Under the pieces are notes generated by a model. The model did no database searches, was not told the origin of the DNA, and was given only the letters and a program-made list of their open reading frames with translations. 64,000 nt of DNA, taken from positions 1 to 64,000 of the forward strand of contig DF236963.1 of the NCBI GenBank assembly GCA_000708835.1, given 5' to 3'. The translations under genes were made by a program, and so were the position numbers. Below are positions 32,521 through 45,220 of the stretch, one piece after another (position 1 is the first letter of the stretch; each line of letters starts with the position of its first letter). The DNA comes from Klebsormidium nitens. Its lineage: Eukaryota > Streptophyta > Klebsormidiophyceae > Klebsormidiales > Klebsormidiaceae.

Positions 32521-33692
32521 CACTGGCGCACCAGGTGATAACTCACAGGTAGAACAACAGCATGCTCCTCCTTTGCAGGTTTTGCAGCTCAACTACGTGG
32601 AACTGCGTGCAGGGGGGACCGGGGGCGATTTGTCGTCCCAGCTAATGGAGCCGGCTGATCAGGAAACTGCCACTGTTTGCATCAGCAGCTGGTTTCTGCA
32701 GATTGCATTGCGCTTGAAGGGCCTAGGAAGGAATCCGAAGGATGTGCAGGACTGTTCCTACATGCAGTGCTCAGATGAACAACTAATGACATTTGCAGCC
32801 ATGGATGCTGCCCGAATTTGCAGACCATCGAATCAAGGAATTTTGCATGTACCTACGTACTTACTCGTGTGCTGGTGCCGGACGAAGAAGGCGCAGCCAG
32901 GCGCAGCCGAAGCCGTTGGATGTCAAGAAGGGCTCCTCTGCGGCGTCCGATATGCACGTTTGGTGAGATAGATGCTTTTTCAACCGTCGATGAGATAATC
33001 GAGGGCGTCGCTTGTTAGTCCAAATTATCAAAGCGTAAACCCAGAAACATTCAACACACATAAATATGTGACATGGTCACGCCAAGTCAAGACTGTGACA
33101 GGCGAAAAGGGCGGAGAGCAGAGAGAAGAATTTGTCGCCATGGTCCTGAAATGGACACCGGCACACCTTTGTAGGGAAGGAGTAGGCGTTGGGCCCGGAG
33201 GCAACCAGAGGATATTGCTTGTCTGCCAGTGTTGGCTGGTTTAGCCTTTAGGTAATTCTTGCTGCTGTGCAAGGGGGAATGAGACACGCTTGTTTGAGGG
33301 ACTTGCACGGCGCTAAAAGTTCAGAAGCTGCCCAGGAAGCGCAAGCATTTACCAGAGAAACGGGCAGGTGCACAAGTTTCATGATCCTGCACTATTGCGG
33401 GTCAGCATAGCCCATTCTGGGACTGGTGCTGGTCTGTCCCTTCGCGGCCACAGGGTAGAGTTAAACCACCCAAGCACGACTTCGAGCAGTCATCCCAATT
33501 CCCAAGCTCTTTCTGAAGAAGGCCTTTGTTTTGCATGTCTTGTCCTTTAGGTTGCACTTTCCTGTCTGACAGACTCCTAGATTGGACCTTTGCGTTGGTC
33601 GAAACCCTATGAATGTACCAGTTTAGCTCGGTTGCAGACCCCGACTCCCAGATTCCTGCGGCAGGGACTGGGATTGCTCGCAGTCAAGCGGC
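32521..33692. promoter_or_regulatory. Divergent promoter region, ClpX and PP2A B56
   Basis: The two start codons face away from each other across 1.17 kb. No gene is seen between them. No TATA box can be assigned with confidence. Frames on the plus strand at 32354-32971 are antisense to the ClpX first exon. Confidence 0.5.
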
Positions 33693-36600
33693 ATGCTCCA
33701 AAGCGTCAAGAAAAAGCTGAAGGGTGGCCGCGCCAAGGCAGACCCTTCCAAGGATGGTCTCCCGGTAGATGTAGCTCCTAGTACAGTTGTAGTAGGTGCG
33801 AATAAGGGCAGTGCGCCAACCATGGGAGCTGGAACAGGGAGAGGCAGTGTTGCGGCCACAGGTTCAGGTTGGTGGCCATCCTTCTGACTCTTTCTTGTTC
33901 ATAGAAACCATCTTCGTGTAGATGGATTGCTCACAATCAGGGGTGCAGAGAGTGACATACAATGCGACAAGTCAGTAGGGCCCCTGTGTGGACCGTCGAC
34001 AGAGTCTTGCACGAGGATGCAAGAAACTGCATTTGGTCTGTGCTTTTCTTGAGGTTCTGCAAGACTGACCTCATTTGGTTGCATGAACATCTTCAAGGAT
34101 TCAAAATCCTGCATTCTCAGTTTGTGCACAGCTCTCGGATACTTTACCCATTCTTCCTCTGAGAATGTTGCATGGATCAATGATGGTGAAGTCGGTGAAG
34201 CTGCAAAGGCAGAGTGTCAAGTGCGGAGGAAAAGCGCACAGGCCAGTTGCAGGGGGAGCATTGTCAGGGTGATCTGGAATTCTTTGTCAGAGACAGCAGC
34301 TGTAAGCAACTTGTAGGTAATCTGATAGTTGCTGCATGAAAGCAGAACTGAGTTTTGAAATTTCTAGGGTCAAGTTCTTGTGCGATTATTGGCGCCTGTA
34401 ATGCCACCAGAAGTGTGAAATTCATCTTGGAAGAGGCTTTGCATGATGACATTCCCTCAGCAGCGGGTGCTCCAATCTCTCTCTCGAGGAACCCTAGGCA
34501 GTTCTTAAAAGTTGCTACCTATTCCATAGTCTAGAAGTAGGAAAGCTGCGTTTGCGTCACTGTAACATAGGGTTTGATTGCTCGCGCCTCTGGAGCCTGG
34601 TCACGATTGCTTGCCTCGCCCAACAGATGCAACTTCTGCCTGATTGCAGCCTGATGGCTCCAGTCTGCTTGTTCCTCTGCTTCGAATAGCCTTTTTGGTT
34701 AGCCCGGACCACACGCAAAGCAAGTCCGGTCATTGGTGGCTGATGCGAGGAGGCCAACAGATTCTGGTTCCTACGTTGTCAAAGAATTCTGGTGAATCCT
34801 GACATCGATCCACAACACTCGCAGGATGCCGCCAATGTGTGCGGGCTGCATTCCTGACAGACACTACACACACAGAAAGTTATGTCATACACCTTCCAAA
34901 TTCTACCAGTGATTCTTGCAAATAGGCGCCAGTGGAAATGGCAGCAACTCTTCCATTACTCTTGATACAGTCGTTCCGTGTCCCCCCCGCTTCGGCGTGT
35001 TGTCTTCTCTGTACTGTCAAGTCGATTCTTTTTGCACTCTCTCGGGCCTTTTTGGGGTTCCTCAGATGCTCTATGGATCACAAGCTTCTCAAGGGCATGT
35101 CGCACAGGTTCTCTCTGACTGCTCCTCCGCAAATGCTAACACCCCGACAGCATCGAACCCCCTCCTTGTACCAGAGTGCCCTGTTAAGCATCAGGGGACA
35201 TTACGTGGCATATTTAGCAGCTGGAAAGACCACTGCTTTAAGATCAGCAATCAAAGTGCACTAACCATCTCTTCTCATGTTCCATCTCTCAACCCCTCCT
35301 TCTGTGTTAGCAGGCCGAACTATGACCAAGCACGTATCTTGTAGGACCTCCTCCTTTGTCAACTGCAGTTCGTCCCCCCTCCTACTCGTTGCCAAGAGGT
35401 CGACCCCCCCGCTTCGATTTGCAGGCCGAAGCATTGCCAGTCCCTTTGGCTCGGGTCCCCTATCGTGCAGCAGAGTGATCGCAGTTCCTCACCCCCCCTG
35501 TTTATCATCAAATGTCTGATCCCCCCCTTTCGCATCTGCAGGCCGAAGTATTGCCAGCCCCTCCGGCTCGGGGGGCCCCATCGTGCGGCAGTCGTCGGTA
35601 GTGGGGGCGATCCTGCAGCAGCACAAGGCTGGCAGCAGCTCGTTCTCAGGCAACACTTCCAATGCTTCTGCTGCCACCATCGCTGCCGCATTCGCGGAGC
35701 CCCTCCCGGCCTTCCGGGACGTCCCCAGCTCGGAGCGCCAGGAGCTCTTTGCCAAAAAACTCCGCCTTTGCTGCTACACGTGAGTGGAGCGCGGGCTTGT
35801 CCTCATCAGTGTAGCTAGCGCTTTGCACTCTTTACAACGCCAATCTGTGGCCATCTGCGCCCGCTTTTCTGCCACACGAACGAAAATGTCTTTGAATAAC
35901 TTTCAATTCGTTCTTGCCATCCGTGATTGCACTGATCTTTTCTTGGCATCATCGAAATTTGAAATCCTTGTCAGAGTGCTCTTGGGTTCAATTAAAACGA
36001 TTCTGAACGTGATCTGAAATTGTCGGAGCTGTTACAGCCAGTGCTAGTGGTCGACTCTTGTCTTTCACATTCTGAGACCAGGATACTGAGTGGAGCTCTT
36101 TTTACTTCCCAGGTTCGACTTTTCGGATCCGACCAAGAACGTCCGCGAGAAGGAGATGAAGCGGCTGACGCTGCTGGAGCTGGTGGACTATGTCAACTCG
36201 GGGACGGGCAAGTTTAATGAGGCCGTCTTTGAGGACATCACTCAGATGCTGGTTGCAAACCTGTTCCGCACGCTCCCCCCGTCCAGCCACGAGAACAGCG
36301 CGAATGTTGACAATTTTGACCCGGAGGAGGAGGAGCCGTCGATGGAGCCCGCGTGGCCACACCTCCAAATTGTGAGTCTCAGGGTTTGGGTTTCCGAAAA
36401 GTGGATTTTGAACAGAAGAAGAGCGTGCACACGCAAGACTGCAAGCTAGGGGTGGTGTTCTTCGAGCGGGGTTGCGAGCTGTTGCATGGGGATAAGTGGT
36501 CGTATGTTTTGCTGCCTTCGTTGAACAGCTCTGAGTGCATGTTCTTGTCACTAGGAGCTACGAGGATTTCTTGGAGTCTGTTCTGAGCCGTTGAGGACTT

Positions 36601-39600
36601 TGCACTTATGCAATCGTCTAAATTCGCTACACTTCTGGCAAACCGAGTTCTTTGACTGCTTGCGAGAGAGTTGTGCCGTGCTTCTGTCCCCTTATCACAG
36701 ATCGCAAGGACGCTTTCAGAAGGATACCTCGATCAGGACTCAAAATGATTACCAAGTCCACCAATACTACCCCTCACATGCTCTCTGGCGCTTGCTCTTG
36801 CCAGGTGTAAGAGTCTGCTGCATTATGCAGCATCCGACCTCCAGAGCGGCTTTGTTGCCTCTGCAGTTTGACACAATTTGCATTAGCAGCATACGTCCTC
36901 TGGAGTATCGAGTGACTTCCTCAATGCGCTTTTCATGTACGAAAGTCTGGTGTGCTCCGGATAGGAACGATCGCATCATGGAAATGGATCGCACCATTCT
37001 TGCGTCCTGGTTCGCAACACTCTCTGACCTGTCTTTCGACGCCAGGTTTATGACGCTCCCTGACCTGTCCTTGTGTGCCAAGTGTGCGACTTTCTGCTGC
37101 CCTCTGTGGTGTCCGCGAGACAATCTTGCGGTACTTTTTCATGGAAGGGCAATGAAACGTACCGTTAATTCTTCATTTCGATACATAGTACTCATTTGAC
37201 CAGTCTTGTTGCGCCAGGTATACGAGTTTCTGCTGCACAAGTGGTGTCCAGCGATACAGATTCACGAGTTGTGCGTTTTTTGCTTGCAAGGGCACTGAAA
37301 CGTATCGTACATCTGTCATCTCGATCCATAGTACTCATTTGACCAGTCTTTGGACGCCAGGTGTACGAGTTTCTGCTGCGCTACGTGGTGTCCGGCGAGA
37401 CGGACGCCAAGGTGGCCAAGCGCTACATCGACCACGCGTTTGTGCTGCGGCTGTTGGACCTCTTCGACTCGGAGGACCCCCGCGAGCGTGACTACCTCAA
37501 GACCATTCTCCACCGCATCTATGGTAAAGTTCCGCCCCGTCTCGGAAGTACTTTCAGGGTCTTGGCCTAGGAATTTGAGTGACCTGCATGTGGTCAACGT
37601 TCAGCAATTTCAGGACTTTGAGATTTTCGTCCAAGAAGAGCAGTTTTGCCTCGATGCCGTCCCCTACGTCTGCCATAGCGAAGCCCACGCGCTTGTGGCG
37701 CGTTCTCTCCATAACGCTTTCCTTTGATGTTAGGGTTGTTCCAAAACATGGAAGCTCTTGTCATAGTACATTTCTTAGGCTTGCTATCGTGTTTCCAGTC
37801 AAGCCTGAGAAATGTTTCTTGGACCCATTTTTCCACTGCGCTCGCTAAGTCAACAACTCGGGAATGTTCATCTACACAACGAGCAAGCGATTTTAAGTAG
37901 AACTTGGCGCACAGATCTGACAACGTCGCAACGCAAGTCAACAGCACTCTAATGAATAGCCCTACACCCTCGCAGGCAAGTTCATGGTCCACCGGCCGTT
38001 CATCCGCAAGGCGATCAACAACATCTTCTACCGGTTCATCTTCGAGACGGAGCGGCACAACGGGATCGCGGAGCTGCTGGAGATCCTGGGCAGCATCATC
38101 AACGGGTTTGCGCTGCCGCTCAAGGAGGAGCACAAGCAGTTCCTCACGCGCGCGCTGCTGCCGCTGCACAAGCCCAAGTGCATGTCCATGTACCAGCAGC
38201 AGGTGCGGGGCTTGGGAGCTTCTGGGTTAACATGATTGTTGATGTTCTACCTTTTTCCAGTTATTATTTTCAAATGAGGAGTACGAACAGTTCCTCACGC
38301 GCGCGCTGCTGCACAAGCTAAAGTTGCATATTCATATATTTGCAGCAGGTAGGATTCATTAGGATTTTTGGATTGCTGAATCTAGGGTCAAGGGAGGGGT
38401 AGCTTAGGCATTTATTTGATCAGGGTTGATCTTCTAGCAATATAGATGTGGGTCGTCCAAAGCAGAGGACGAGCAGCGGTCGGTCTGCATCGTCCAGGTC
38501 GTGGGAAAAGTTCGGAAACTGCACATGCACACTCCCTGAAAGCGAAATCATCAAATCCAAGCCCAAAGTAAATGCAACTTTTGACCCTTGTCTGCTCAAT
38601 TGTGAATGGATGTCGTGAATCGTACTCCATCATCCAGATCTGGAAGAAACACTCAATGCTACAAACACTCCTCAAACCAATTTCCAAATTACCCAAATTA
38701 CGCCCATTTGCGCACGCAATATCTGACCCTCGTTTCCTGTGCAGCTGTCGTACTGCATCACCCAGTTCGTGGAGAAGGACCCGAAGCTGGCGGACGTGGT
38801 AATAAAGGGCCTGCTCAAGTACTGGCCCATCACGAGCAGCCAGAAGGAGGTCCTCTTCCTGAGCGAGCTGGAGGAGATCCTGGAGCTCACGCAGGCAGCA
38901 GAGTTCGCCAAGATCATGGTCCCCCTCTTCCGCCAGCTCGCGCGCTGCCTAAATAGCTCGCACTTCCAGGTGAGGAGGGAAGTTCTTCCTTGTGGGATGA
39001 ACGTTCTTCGAGTTTGAGGTTTGAAGAGAGTGGGGATCTCTATTTTTGGATTTGCTTGGCGCTTTCGGGTTTCAAAGTGCAGGCATCGGACTTGCGGACT
39101 TCCACCTCTTGCGCCAGCTTGCGCGCTGCCTAGAAGCTCGCACCTTCCAGGTAAGCGCATCCTGGGGATGGAGGTACAGTTTGGGGTTTGGAAAGAGTGG
39201 GAACTCCCACTTTCGGGTTCATTTGGCGCTTTATCGCTGCGAACCTGTCGCAGGCAGCAAGATTCTCCAAGATCATGTCCTCTTCCGCCAGCGAGCTGCC
39301 TGAACAGCTCGCATCTCTGATTGGGAGAATTTCAATAGATTTCTGACCAGCACCATCGTCTTGCCAATCGATTACCTAATAAAGCCTCACTTTATCATTA
39401 TTGAGACGAACCGTGTGGGCGTCCTTCCACTCATACGAAATCGACCAAGAGAGACACAGTGACGTTGTGATTACGCTGATTATGAGCCTGACCCCCTCCG
39501 CCTCTCGTGCCAGGTTGCGGAGCGAGCGCTGTTTTTGTGGAACAACGACTACATCGTGAGCCTGGTGGGCCAGAACCGGCAGGTCATCCTGCCGCTCATC

Positions 39601-39897
39601 TTCGGGGCGCTCGAGCGCAACGCGCGCAACCACTGGAACGCGGCCGTGCACGGGCTCACGGTGAACGTGCGGAAACTGTTCATGGAGATGGACCAGCCGC
39701 TGTACGACGAGTGCCAACGGGCGTTTGCGGAGCAGGAGGGGCGGGCCAAAGCGCAGGAGGACGCCCGGATAGAGACGTGGCGGCGGCTCGAGGAGGCCGC
39801 GAGTAGTCATAGCGCAAACGGGCCGACCCTCGGCGGCTCGCAAACGGAAGGGTCGCGGGGCGCCACGGGGCCAAATAAGCTAGGGCAGGGTGGGTAG
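33693..39897 (+). CDS. Protein phosphatase 2A regulatory subunit B' (B56)
   Basis: Seven exons, 33693-33861, 35542-35779, 36113-36371, 37361-37523, 37976-38202, 38745-38969 and 39514-39897, join in phase to 554 aa. The N-terminus is basic ([11 protein letters not shown]) and Gly/Ser-rich. From [21 protein letters not shown] onward the sequence follows the B56 HEAT-like fold: [97 protein letters not shown] and [21 protein letters not shown]56 subunits recruit substrates bearing LxxIxE motifs to the PP2A A/C core and control signalling, mitosis and, in plants, brassinosteroid and stress responses. The first exon is separated by a 1.7-kb intron. An alternative donor six bases later (33867) keeps the frame. 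Several introns carry exon-edge copies. Confidence 0.96.
35305..35480 (+). repeat. Copies of B56 exon 2 acceptor edge
   Basis: GCAGGCCGAAGTATTGCCAG (exon 2 start, about 35538) recurs as GCAGGCCGAAGCATTGCCAG at about 35418 with a further 45 related bases (CCCTTTGGCTCGGG...ATCGTGCAGCAG). It recurs more weakly at about 35310 (GCAGGCCGAACTATGACCA). The period is about 110-120 bp. The middle copy keeps a good acceptor. Confidence 0.85.
36795..37260 (+). repeat. Copies of B56 exon 4 acceptor edge (three)
   Basis: The exon 4 start (CCAGGTGTACGAGTTTCTGC, 37357) recurs at about 37214 as CCAGGTATACGAGTTTCTGC, at about 37080 as CAAGTGTGCGACTTTCTGCTGCC followed by TGTGGTGTCCGCGAGAC, and at about 36798 as CCAGGTGTAAGAGTCTGCTG. 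The intron between them also repeats (ACTCATTTGACCAGTCTT at 37190 and 37333). The two nearest copies keep CAG-type borders. Confidence 0.85.
38271..38350 (+). repeat. Copy of B56 exon 5 donor edge
   Basis: GAGGAGTACGAACAGTTCCTCACGCGCGCGCTGCTGCACAAG-like sequence repeats the end of exon 5 (GAGGAGCACAAGCAGTTCCTC..., about 38126) with a nine-base deletion and ends GCAGCAGGTAGG, which still offers a GT donor. Confidence 0.8.
39098..39325 (+). repeat. Two copies of B56 exon 6 donor edge
   Basis: At about 39108-39155, GCGCCAGCTTGCGCGCTGCC followed by AGCTCGCACCTTCCAG|GTAAGC copies the exon 6 end with a strong donor. At 39251-39325, CAGGCAGCAAGATTCTCCAAGATCATG and AACAGCTCGCATC form a more eroded copy without a clear donor. 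Confidence 0.85.
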
Positions 39898-41282
39898 CGC
39901 ATGGAGAGAGCGAGGAGCGACGGCTGTTTTTCGGCAGCCGGCATAGGCATTATTGGCCAGGTGGAGCCTCGGGCGCGTGTTTCGGCCTCGACCTGCATCG
40001 TCGGTTTTCCCCACTGATCATGAGACTGCCCCGCCCGGCCGCCGGCCGCGCCTGGCTGGCGGCTGACTTGTACAGACACACTAGGGACGCTCTCTATTGT
40101 CGTAATTGGGATCGGTCGGCTGTGGCAATGACTTGCGGCAAATATCTCCTGCCGCCTCCATGTCATTATTGTGTTGGTGGGTAGGTGAGTCCCTCATGCG
40201 ATTGCTCAAACCTGTTCAGGGTCACCCTCTTGCATGGTAAATTTTGTGGTACCAAGTTAAGTTCGCCACATGGTGCAATTGCGTCGCGAGATACATCAAG
40301 AACCATGGCCGATTCATGCACTGAACATGCATCAGGCCTATCCGACTCAGTACGACACTGCTCGCATTAGCGCTCAGCTCTTGTTGTTAACCTGTGCTTA
40401 TGCCTCTGCACCATTGTCGAATTATTGGCACCTCATGCGCTGCATGCATGACCATGCCCTCATTGCATGCAGCCAAAAGTTGTATTGTATGCATATATAG
40501 CCGGGGGCCCGACTGAGCATGCAATGATGGTAACATTTCTCCTTCACCAACGCCCTTAGGCACATTAGAGCCATGGAGCACTCGGCGTCGCGGTCTCCAT
40601 GCAGCACCCGGCATAGCTTGTGTACTCGATACAGCAGGCTTGCCACGGCCGGCTGCAAGTCATGTCGACGGACTGAATACCTGACCCGGCTTTCGAGAAA
40701 ATCTAAAAAGTTAGTTGAGACCCCATATACATTATTGTTCTGAATTTCTTGCCTCTTTTCTTACTCGTGATCGATGCTTTACAAAATTTTCAATGCTTCA
40801 TATGCATGTAGAGCTTTAAGCAACTACGATGAGTTGTCTCGCAAGGCATGTACCCGGTACACATGTTTCAGAGATCCCTTGCGCATGCAGTCGAGCTTAA
40901 ATGCTCGCGCGCAGTTATAGAGTTTATATGGAGGTGCAACCGCCGCTGGCATGATGGCCGCGTGCATGTTCAGTGCAGCAGATTTGCATATGCCATAACT
41001 GCACTTATGATCGTAGAATGCCAAATCTTGATTGTATGACAAGGCTGGGTCGGGGTCGTTCAGTTCAGCCGATGCCACACAGGCATCCGAGAAGGCTTTC
41101 AAGGCCCTTCTGTCCAACCAAAGTTTGTGCCACGCAGCTCTTCCACTTGGGAGATGTGTTGCCACTGCTGGTGGCGAATCAGCAAATAACGGGCATATAC
41201 AGTACATAAATCGTCCAGTGGGTCACTACCTTTCGAAGGTCACCTGGTGAACAGATTACCTGCCGATTGTCATGCATACGTT
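39898..41282. other. Gene-free stretch between convergent genes
   Basis: It holds the 3' flanks of B56 (plus) and RAR1 (minus). It is rich in CATGCAT-type short palindromes (40440-40500) but has no gene that I can support. Confidence 0.4.
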
Positions 41283-44200
41283 CTAAGACGGGTCTGCGTC
41301 ATGCCAGCCTTCTTTGCACGGTGGAATAGCCATGAAGTCGTCGAAGTCCTTCACGTGCACGTCGCAGCAAGCCCACTGCAAAACAACGGTTGGAGCCGTC
41401 GGAAATATTCAGTAGTCTCTTTCTGTCTATCTGGAGTTCCATATTATAAGGAGACCATGGACTTAAGTGAAAAGTGGTCGCTTGCAAAGATACCGCTGTC
41501 CAAGTAGGATACTGCCAAAATAATTCACACCTCAAAGGGATTGCGTGCAGCCCAAGCTCCACTCAGGCGCATAGAAGAAAGTCCACAGTGAGCTCGAACA
41601 AATGGAAGTGCGAGGAGTGTTCGCACTCTTGCGATACGTCGCGTGTAAAAGCAAGACCGGCAGGGTAGTGACCAAACAAGTACTCTGCCGGTAAGAAGCA
41701 GATTTTGCAAACGGTATGAACTTGTATAGAGTAGGACCGCGCAAATGCGCCCCGTCATATTTGAAGCAGGAAAAAGCGAGGATATGAACCTACAGAAAGG
41801 TCAACACGATGCAAAGGACACCGCAAAAAGAGAGTCCTCACCCCTCGCATTCGGTCATGAAAAACGGCAGGCCCCGGGTGGTATTTACATGCTGCGTCGT
41901 GGTTTTCCCGCTCCGTAAACTTTTGTCCGCAGGCCTTGTGCTTGCACACCTGCGTTTCGTCTAGCCCGACGACCTTCTTTTCTTTAGGGGGGGGAGCGGT
42001 GGCGGGGGGGATGGGTGCGGGCGCTTTTGCGGGTTGTATGGATTTGGCGGTCACCCCTGAAATGGACAAAGGGAAAAAGCGCCCTTCACTACACCAACAT
42101 GTTTTGGAGTCTTCGCGAGTCGGGCCTCGACGTACGAAAAGCTGTCTTCAGACGGGTTGAACAGAAAGCCGCTGGGACTGGGCAACAAAGCCGTTGCGGG
42201 GAAGACTACAGGCCCAAGCCATACTCTGGGCATTGTGGATCCACGTTCAGCAGCCTTCGAAGTCGACTACTAACTGAGACACATGCCTGAAACCTTCGAA
42301 GCATAAGTCTCCAGTCCGCTGTTTTTTAAATCACAAAATCGAATTGCGCCTCACCCGTTCCGACAGTCTCTCTGTGTCATCCCTCCCCCTCCCCCTTCCA
42401 ATCTTTCCCATTTCTCCCACCTCCTCCCGCCTCCGTTCGTCCCCTACCCCCTCCCCCCACCCCTAAGAGCAATTCAAGGCCAGCAGAGGCACGACCAAAA
42501 CGACAGAGCAACCGCAGAGAAAGAATGTATCTGCGCATGTCCCGATCCGCTCATCGCGTTAGTTAAGTCATTTGCTCCCAGCAAGTTGTGCTCTCAAAGA
42601 CACAGCTATTGAAGCACAAACACCAAACTTCTAGAGACTTCAATTCGGCTTTGGATTTCCAGATTGCATAACGTTGAGCGAAACATTCCGACGTTTTCAA
42701 CTATCAAAGGTCGAAGCGTTCGAATCAACACCCCACCTGGTATACTCCGGTGATCTGCGCAGAAGAAGCCCTGTCTGCATCGAGGACAGTCCGCTTTCAC
42801 ACCAGCTTGAGAGCCGGCAGCAGACGTAGGGGGAAGCAGGGGCTTGTTTGGACTGGGGGCTGGTTTTGCTGGCTTTTCGGAGGAGTGCTTTCCGTTGGTA
42901 CACCTGGGCCAGTTACATAGCGCAGCTTGACTTTGTTCTGACTATCTTGTCTTCGAACCTCTTAGTACAATCGTTTTGCAACACACAGGTATGAAAGTTT
43001 TCGTTCCCTGTGCAAGATCAAGGGCAGGCTTGACAACCGACACTGCAGCAAACGAGTTGACGCCTCAGAAGACGAGAGATCTTGCTTCGAAAGGAGTTAA
43101 CTTGAGCTGCGGGGTCCAAGCTGGCAAACTAGATTAAAGAACAGGTAAAGTCAAAGAGGTGGGATCTAGCAGGCCACCCACTTCATTGAGACATAGCCGA
43201 CACAGACTCTTCACTTTGGCTGGGCAATGATGGCTACTGAACCCAGCGCACCTTCAGGCACCTTGACTCCATTTTAAGTCAATTTCTCATCACTCTGATG
43301 CAGCCAACGAGACCTACGGCGTTGAGCTCCTAGCAGGGCGAGGCTGTTTGCACCAGATGCCACTGTCAGCGCAGTACAACCAATCCCCAAAGGAAGAGCG
43401 AGTAGACACAAGAGTTAGTGTGCGCATGTATGTGGGAGCTCACCCTGGGATGCTCATGAAGAGCCCAAAATCGTGACTCCTCTGCTTGCAACAGCCCCAC
43501 TCCTTGCCACCATCATGGAAAACAGGCTGCAGCGTCCCACAGCCAGAGGATCAGCCAAAAGACTTTGCACAGCAGCCTGTTGGATCTCAAAGCACTTTTC
43601 TAGAACTGCCCCTGGACCTCCATACTAGTTGCTGACGACCTGACACAAGGCCAAAGCGATAGAGCAGTTGATGGTCATAGACTCCAGCAAAGCTGCTGAG
43701 GTCTTTTGCAAGGAGTTAGTTCATTGTAAGCCAAGTGAATTAAACGAGAGTAACTGGTTTCCTAGGCAAGAATGATGCAACTTTCACCAGTGAATAGAGA
43801 GTGATGAAGGCCCCTTTGATACGACCACTTCGCATGAATCGAGTCATTCTCAAGATATTCAATCAACCAGAAATGCATTGATGGGCAAAGGACTTACCGG
43901 CTGAAAGTGGTGGCATGATTGAAGAAAGTGGCATACAAGCGGAGGAGCACAGGGAAAAGGAGAAGAGACTCTTGTTAGCTCACTAGCAGTTCCGCTTCAC
44001 AAGCTTGACACAGATTCCATCAGCGCCAAGGCAGAAGTCGTTGCTACCAACACTTAGGAAGGAATAAGCAACATTGCAAGACTCATAATGTGATTGCCTG
44101 CTTAATTGGGACAGAAGAAGGGTCACAGAAAGATTGATTTCCATGTGGGTACTCACGCCCGGGTGGTACTTGCAGGCTCCTTCTGGATTGTTCGCCTCAG

Positions 44201-44291
44201 TGAAGTACTCATCACAACCAATGTGCTGACAGCGCGTTCTCTTCTCAGCATTCGCTGGAGCAATACCACCCTCCATCATTGCTTCCAGCAT
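41283..44291 (-). CDS. RAR1: RAR1, CHORD-domain co-chaperone of plant immunity
   Basis: Five exons, 44291-44157, 43526-43444, 42903-42737, 42056-41842 and 41375-41283, join in phase to 230 aa, the normal RAR1 length. CHORD-I spans exons 1-3: CQHIGCDEYFTEANNPEGAC, YHPGPVFHDGGKEW, CCKQRSHDFGLF, and SIPGC/TNGKH. The plant-type Cys/His motif follows (DCPRCRQGFFCADH), then CHORD-II: CKHKACGQKFTERENHDAAC, YHPGPAVFHD, WACCDVHVKDFDDFM, IPPCKEGWHDADPS and stop. All zinc ligands I would expect are there. In plants RAR1 binds HSP90 and SGT1 and stabilises NLR immune receptors. CHORD-I contacts HSP90 and CHORD-II contacts SGT1. An N-terminal extension of about 20 residues (EAMMEGGIAPANAEKR) precedes CHORD-I. 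Confidence 0.95.
42378..42466 (+). repeat. Long polypyrimidine tract in RAR1 intron 3
   Basis: About 90 bases are almost purely C and T on the plus strand (CCCTCCCCCTCCCCCTTCC and similar), so on the transcribed strand of RAR1 it is a polypurine run. It could form triplex DNA or impede transcription. It is not an acceptor tract, because the gene runs on the other strand. Confidence 0.6.
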
Positions 44292-45220
44292 GCCCTTGAT
44301 CTTTCACGAGCCTTGGACAAGTGAACAAATATGGAATATGGTTACACTGAGCCTTTCAGCAAGCCCCCGCTTTTCAGCAAAGCTGGCAGCTATGTTTCTG
44401 GCCCTGGGCCTCATGGCCAGGGCATGAACTGAATGTACCGGTCGGTAGTTCGGTGGTAACCCGGGTGCGGAATACTTGATACTCTGCTAAGCGAGTTATC
44501 AGGTTCTGAACCGTCCGATCAACGAATAGCCTTAGATCTGACCGACAGCAATGAGGCACTTGCCATGCTGAAGGTGCCGGAAGGGGGCCCAGACAGTGCC
44601 CGGAGCACCAGGCAAAACAAGTGGTAATAGGCCCGAGCTGAATTAAACGATAAGGCAAGAAGCTGGCAATGCACACAGATGCATGTACGGTACACATATG
44701 GTCCATGCAAGAACGTACTTGGCTCAGGCGGCAGCCAGGTAGATATCATTAGGAGAATCTACTTCTCCATGAAATCTGCGTGTATGTTATCCACTTCTGC
44801 AATATCAAAATCCATGTATGACGACGCGTGTTTTGTCGGGTGATACATTGAGGGCAACTTCCGGCAGACCTCAAGCACGCTAGATCTGGGTTGGTCTATC
44901 ACATTCAGACCGCATCACGAATCTGGTCTGTGTCCCCTTCTCGTTCCATTACGCCTGCTCTTAGGGGAGAGGAGATAATGGCAATCAAGCATAGATTGGC
45001 AGCCAGCTTGCTGCTTTGGTTCTGCCATTTAGCAAGCGCAGGGATCAATTATGCACCAGCACACAAAGCAATTCAGCAACCAGCGGTCTGACCAATGCAT
45101 GCATAACAATTTTTATGCGGCTTCCATGGACAGGACTGCTTGCACGAGGCTCCCCAATTACAACAAACGTTCTTAAAACACACTGCGTGTCAGACTTCCG
45201 AAGTTGGCTATCGCGGTCAA
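44292..45220. other. Intergenic region between RAR1 and the PPR-like gene
   Basis: It contains the RAR1 5' flank and the 3' flank of the PPR-like gene, both on the minus strand. No gene or RNA is recognised. Confidence 0.4.

Noticed and set aside
32354-32971. Plus-strand frame of 205 codons
   Set aside because: It starts antisense within ClpX exon 1 and shows no family feature.
36591-37199. Plus-strand frame of 202 codons in B56 intron 3
   Set aside because: It consists largely of degraded exon 4 echoes and intron sequence. There is no coherent composition or motif.
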